NCBI RefSeq assembly: GCF_000143415.4
Contig: NW_003314285.1
Span: forward strand, 704,985-768,984
Reading direction: 5' to 3'
Length of the DNA stretch: 64,000 nt
Source of the DNA: Selaginella moellendorffii
Lineage: Eukaryota; Streptophyta; Lycopodiopsida; Selaginellales; Selaginellaceae
The translations under genes were made by a program, and so were the position numbers. This document shows positions 60,925 to 64,000 of the stretch, in pieces. Each line of letters opens with the position of its first letter. The first letter of the stretch is position 1. Under the pieces are notes generated by a model, which did not search any database, was not told the DNA's origin, and saw only the letters and a program-made list of their open reading frames with translations.

Positions 60925-61632
60925 CTACAAGAGCATTCGAGCCTTCTCGTGATCCAGCTCCTTGATTGCATCCGCATAGATTGTCATGCGAACAATCGCA
61001 TATGTATCCTTGTTGAAGTTGCGATCGGCCAGCTCCCCGGCCAGATCCATGGCCGCCTTGCGAGCATCTTGTGCGGTGTGAAAGTACTTGTCGATGATCC
61101 CGGCCTCGAATGCCTGACGAGCAGTGAGCCTGGGACTGAGAAGAAAGGCATCGCGATAAGCTCTCGGGGTGAGCTTGAGCCTGGCCAGAGTGAAAGATCC
61201 CGGCGGCGAAACGTAGCCTGGAACCATGCTCATGGAGTTGCTCCTCAGCGGCGTCATGATCCAGAAGCCGCGATCGTTTCTCATGTACTGGTAGTCATGA
61301 GCCATCGAGATTGAGGTCCTTGCGCCACAAACATGGCCGCAGACGCAAGAGATTGTTGGAACTTTGAGCGTCATGAACGCCAAGACGACCTTTTCCATCT
61401 CAAGCACCAGATCTGGGAGGCGTTTAGGCGGATCTTCCTTGGCCCATTGCAGGTCCAGGCCGTTGCTGAAGAAGTTGCCGTCATTTGTTGTCACCAGAGC
61501 TCTTGCATCAGAGTCTTGCACCACTTTTAGAGCTTCAAGTATGTCATTAAGAAGATTGGGATTCAACCAGTGCTCGCCATCGCCAACTAGCCTGAGAACT
61601 GCAACTTGTCCTTGCCTCTCCAAGCTACACAT
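60925..61632 (-). CDS. Crotonase-fold enoyl-CoA delta isomerase-like protein
   Basis: Similar to plant peroxisomal delta3,delta2-enoyl-CoA isomerases (ECI1-3), which act in beta-oxidation of unsaturated fatty acids. The 235-residue intronless product has MCSLERQGQVAVLRL, ALVTTNDGNFFSNGLDLQWA (first half of the oxyanion-hole region), KVPTISCVCGHVCGARTSISMAHDYQYMRNDRGFW and a C-terminal helix. Two oddities: the usual Gly/Ala-rich GHAAAAG(G/L) segment reads GHVCGARTSI, and the C-terminus ends ARMLL, without a recognisable peroxisomal tripeptide. It may therefore be a diverged or relocated enzyme. It lies in the same orientation as the BLTP3-like gene, 118 bp upstream of that gene's start. Confidence 0.82.
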   Translation of the reverse strand: MCSLERQGQVAVLRLVGDGEHWLNPNLLNDILEALKVVQDSDARALVTTNDGNFFSNGLDLQWAKEDPPKRLPDLVLEMEKVVLAFMTLKVPTISCVCGHVCGARTSISMAHDYQYMRNDRGFWIMTPLRSNSMSMVPGYVSPPGSFTLARLKLTPRAYRDAFLLSPRLTARQAFEAGIIDKYFHTAQDARKAAMDLAGELADRNFNKDTYAIVRMTIYADAIKELDHEKARMLL

Positions 61633-61839
61633 TTGACAAAACCCAGTGGGTTTTTTCTGGCAATTTGTAGAAGTTTTAGATCTTAGAAATATAAAACATA
61701 TGTCAAGCTAGATGTCAAGTTGAAATTAGGAGAAAAAAATTGTTGCAGAACTTCATATGACTGAGAGGTGAGCCAACATTTGAAAATGTGCCATGATTGA
61801 AGAGTAGCATGGATATCCTTTGTCTCCCAGAAGATACGG

Positions 61840-61880
<41 letters not shown>

Positions 61881-62159
61881 TTAACAATCTCAAAAGTTGT
61901 ACTTTTGCTGATTCTATACCTCTCCAATAGCGAGATAAACTTTGATTGACCTAGCAAGCAAGTAAGCTATTGAATATCTACTTCACTCATCCAAAGATTC
62001 TCATCCAGTACTCATCATCAAAGTACTAGAACCAAGTTGGCTTGATCCGTCCGATATTTTTCGTTCACTAAACCCTGTTTCTACCCTTTTATTAAATTTT
62101 AAAACTCAAAACAATTCCAGTTTATTATAGAACACAATACATTTCCCAAACACATCAAA
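61633..62159. other. Intergenic DNA with microsatellite
   Basis: No gene is supported. It contains the (TC)n run at 61841-61878 and the 3' flank of the MTPSL gene. Confidence 0.6.
61841..61878. repeat. (TC)n microsatellite
   Basis: About 18 uninterrupted CT dinucleotides. Confidence 0.95.
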
Positions 62160-63263
62160 TCAAATCATGATAAATGGATGATTGCCGCATTTGGATCCCA
62201 ATGGCAAGATGAGGGTGGCTTCTGGATGTAGAAACCAGGTCCCTTGGAATGGTTCACCATTCAGCAGCGGATTGTCAAGTCCATGGTAGCGTCCTGTGAC
62301 ATATGACCAGCGAAGATTTCCAGATGCCACACAAGGGTACCATGTTGCATACTCCACCAGATCTTTGTCCCCAGTTTCCTCGCCCAGCTTCATCAGCTTC
62401 TGTTGGAGTAGCAAGATCTCGGCTTCGGTCTCCTGGATCATTTCGCATACCTTGTCCACAGTCGCTTGAAAGCTTGCATTATCCGGGCTGTGGCAAAAGA
62501 TGACACAGAGATAGTTGTGGAAGCGCTTGGTTTTCAGCTCGTGTCGGAAGGAAAGGAGATCATTGACAAGAACGACGTGATCAATCACTGCCTTGACAAA
62601 GGCTACGAAGTCTGGGGATTCCACCACACTCTTATGCAACTTGAGATCCATGCAAAACTCACACATAATGCCTCCGGATGCTTCCATAAAGATTGTCTCT
62701 CTCCGGAGCAGCCGGTACTTCTCGAGGCTTGGAATGGATTTGGCAATTCGCAAAGAGGCCTCCTCCACCACAGAATCCAGATAATTTCTCAGGCAATTCA
62801 TGTAGCGAGCAAACAGTGGGGGATCCATGAGACTCCGAAAGCTCGACATCACTTCCTCAAACATGGCGTGGCTAGGATGCTTCTCCTTCTCTTTTTCACT
62901 TAAGACATAGCTTCCCTCAGCAACTTCAAGAAGAATATCAATAGCTTTTTTTCCCTCTTGCTCACTAAAAGTCTCGGCAATGTCATCTAAAACAAACATA
63001 GTCCATGTATGCTTTGATGAAAGTTCCCCTTTGCTGCTCTCCCCTCTTGGAATAGTCATTGGGCTATACAAGCTAAGTCTTCCCTGAAGAGCTTTCTTTC
63101 TCTCATATGGATCAGTGATACTCAAAATTCTAAGAGCCCATGCATCAGTATCTTTGGATATCCTAGTAAAATCAGGATGGCATTCAAAGGGAATGGTACA
63201 AGGGATGAATGGCAAATCGAACTTGCAAACTCTTGACAATTTTTCAGCCAAAACATCTTCCAT
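62160..63263 (-). CDS. Microbial-type terpene synthase-like protein (MTPSL), second copy
   Basis: A 367-residue intronless paralogue of the gene at 39375, on the opposite strand. The metal-binding motifs are intact: FVLDDIAE (aspartate-rich) and VNDLLSFRHE (NSE). LLRRETIFMEASGG and LRWSYVTGRYHG carry the conserved arginines. Differences from the other copy cluster in the N-terminal 75 residues (PFECHPDFTRISKDTDAW, LSLYSPMTIPRGE) and around the active-site lid, so a different terpene product is possible. One residue is absent after DDIAET. A TATATAAA (63304-63311, minus) lies about 40 bp upstream of the ATG, mirroring the first gene. Nothing suggests inactivation. Confidence 0.95.
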   Translation of the reverse strand: MEDVLAEKLSRVCKFDLPFIPCTIPFECHPDFTRISKDTDAWALRILSITDPYERKKALQGRLSLYSPMTIPRGESSKGELSSKHTWTMFVLDDIAETFSEQEGKKAIDILLEVAEGSYVLSEKEKEKHPSHAMFEEVMSSFRSLMDPPLFARYMNCLRNYLDSVVEEASLRIAKSIPSLEKYRLLRRETIFMEASGGIMCEFCMDLKLHKSVVESPDFVAFVKAVIDHVVLVNDLLSFRHELKTKRFHNYLCVIFCHSPDNASFQATVDKVCEMIQETEAEILLLQQKLMKLGEETGDKDLVEYATWYPCVASGNLRWSYVTGRYHGLDNPLLNGEPFQGTWFLHPEATLILPLGSKCGNHPFIMI

Positions 63264-63303
63264 CTCTCAGCTACAAAAGTGATGAATGAACCTTCTTTGA
63301 AGC

Positions 63304-63311
63304 TTTATATA
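63304..63311 (-). promoter_or_regulatory. TATA box of the second MTPSL gene
   Basis: TATATAAA on the minus strand, about 40 bp before the start codon; same spacing as the TATA box of the 39375 gene. Confidence 0.6.
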
Positions 63312-63649
63312 TTGGAAAAAAAAAAAGCATGATAGGATTAAGAAAAATCAATTGGTTGGCTAGAGGTACACCATAGTTTGATATCTACCAATGTTCTTCC
63401 CATTCATAACCGTCCGCATGTTTTACTTTGTTAGAGAAATCAGATTTCAATTTGGTCCCATTGGTCCATTGGGCTCCACATGTTGAGATTGAATCATACA
63501 TATATCCAACTCAATTGGAATAGGTACATAGTTCCTTTTGATCTTAACAATGAACTGTTGCTTTAACAATGAATTATTCAATGGTACAATTTCAAGTTTA
63601 GGATCATGAGGGACAGATCCAAGGTTTTATTTGCTCCTGCTATACTAAA
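63312..63649. other. MTPSL upstream region, no gene
   Basis: AT-rich DNA with no coding feature; presumably promoter sequence. Confidence 0.5.
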
Positions 63650-64000
63650 CTCAAGGGTAAATTGTCAACACCACATGTTAAAATTAACATTTAATAATTT
63701 AATTGGTCTAAGAATCCACTATATATTTAAGTTTAACATCTGGCAGATTGATATTTAAAGGTGTAGTTTAGTTGGCTAGACCATATGTTATATTGATATC
63801 TAGCAATCTAGTTTATTCCTACTAAGCTAAACTTAAGGAGTAGGGTGTCAATATCATATATTGAAATTCACATATAGCAATCTAACTTGGTTTAGGTTTA
63901 GGTTGATTGACTAAGGAAATCATATTATGTATTCAGATTGACATTTAGCAATTTAATTTGCTTTATGTTCCATGTTATAATTGACATTTAGTAATCTAAT
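63650..64000. repeat. Imperfect AT-rich tandem repeat reaching the window edge
   Basis: Units of irregular length (about 45-110 bp) share a CATATGTTATATTGATAT-like start and an end of the form TTTAGCAATCTAA; variants are seen near 63675, 63782, 63862, 63928 and 63970. The array continues beyond the window. Confidence 0.5.

Noticed and set aside
62303-62903. Plus-strand ORFs opposite the second MTPSL
   Set aside because: Shadows of the MTPSL reading frame; similar shadows occur opposite the first MTPSL.

Overview
The window looks like nuclear DNA of a vascular non-seed plant, most likely the lycophyte Selaginella (inference). The gene content is plant: plastid-type glutamate-cysteine ligase, DEG2 protease, TauE/SafE exporter, PMT methyltransferase, PIRL, HIPP and PLS-type PPR genes. 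Many genes are cut by very small GT-AG introns (about 40-60 nt; about 20 introns in DEG2). Two intact genes and one wreck encode microbial-type terpene synthase-like (MTPSL) proteins, which are characteristic of Selaginella and other non-seed plants. A 100-N gap (21003-21102) shows this is a draft assembly.

Layout. 1-1617 is the 3' end of a PDR-type ABCG transporter. 1.6-6.1 kb is AT-rich or unassigned. 6.1-9.7 kb on the minus strand holds a dead PPR gene, a frameshifted lectin-like pseudogene and its intact paralogue. 10.1-13.6 kb holds an intronless GSH1 and a PPR gene whose E-tail is cut off by an A-run frameshift. 13.8-25.5 kb is repeat-dominated: a decayed Ty3/gypsy element with minisatellites at both ends, 5S-rRNA-like modules, the N gap and a large imperfect inverted repeat. 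25.6-33.8 kb is an old segmental duplication. Each copy keeps an intact, very AT-rich lectin-like gene; copy 1 keeps the STAR1-like ABC protein and Cu/Zn-SOD, while copy 2 keeps DEG2 and only scraps of the others. 34.1-38.1 kb holds TauE/SafE and intronless CCT3. 39.4-43.3 kb holds an intact MTPSL, a gypsy RT relic, a microsatellite, an MTPSL pseudogene containing a micro-inversion, and FKBP20-1, which begins just after the pseudogene. 43.4-50.4 kb holds SMC5, a PIRL, an initiator tRNA-Met and a HIPP. 50.5-53.6 kb holds an RMC1 homologue that appears to share one transcript with a tiny twin-CX9C (NDUFAF8-like) gene. The rest holds a PMT methyltransferase, a BLTP3-like lipid-transfer protein, an enoyl-CoA isomerase-like gene and a second intact MTPSL.

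Functionally these are mostly unrelated housekeeping genes. The most unusual items are the lectin-like family with two sharply different base compositions, the segmental duplication with reciprocal loss, the candidate dicistronic NDUFAF8-RMC1 unit, and the rearranged MTPSL pseudogene placed directly upstream of FKBP20-1.
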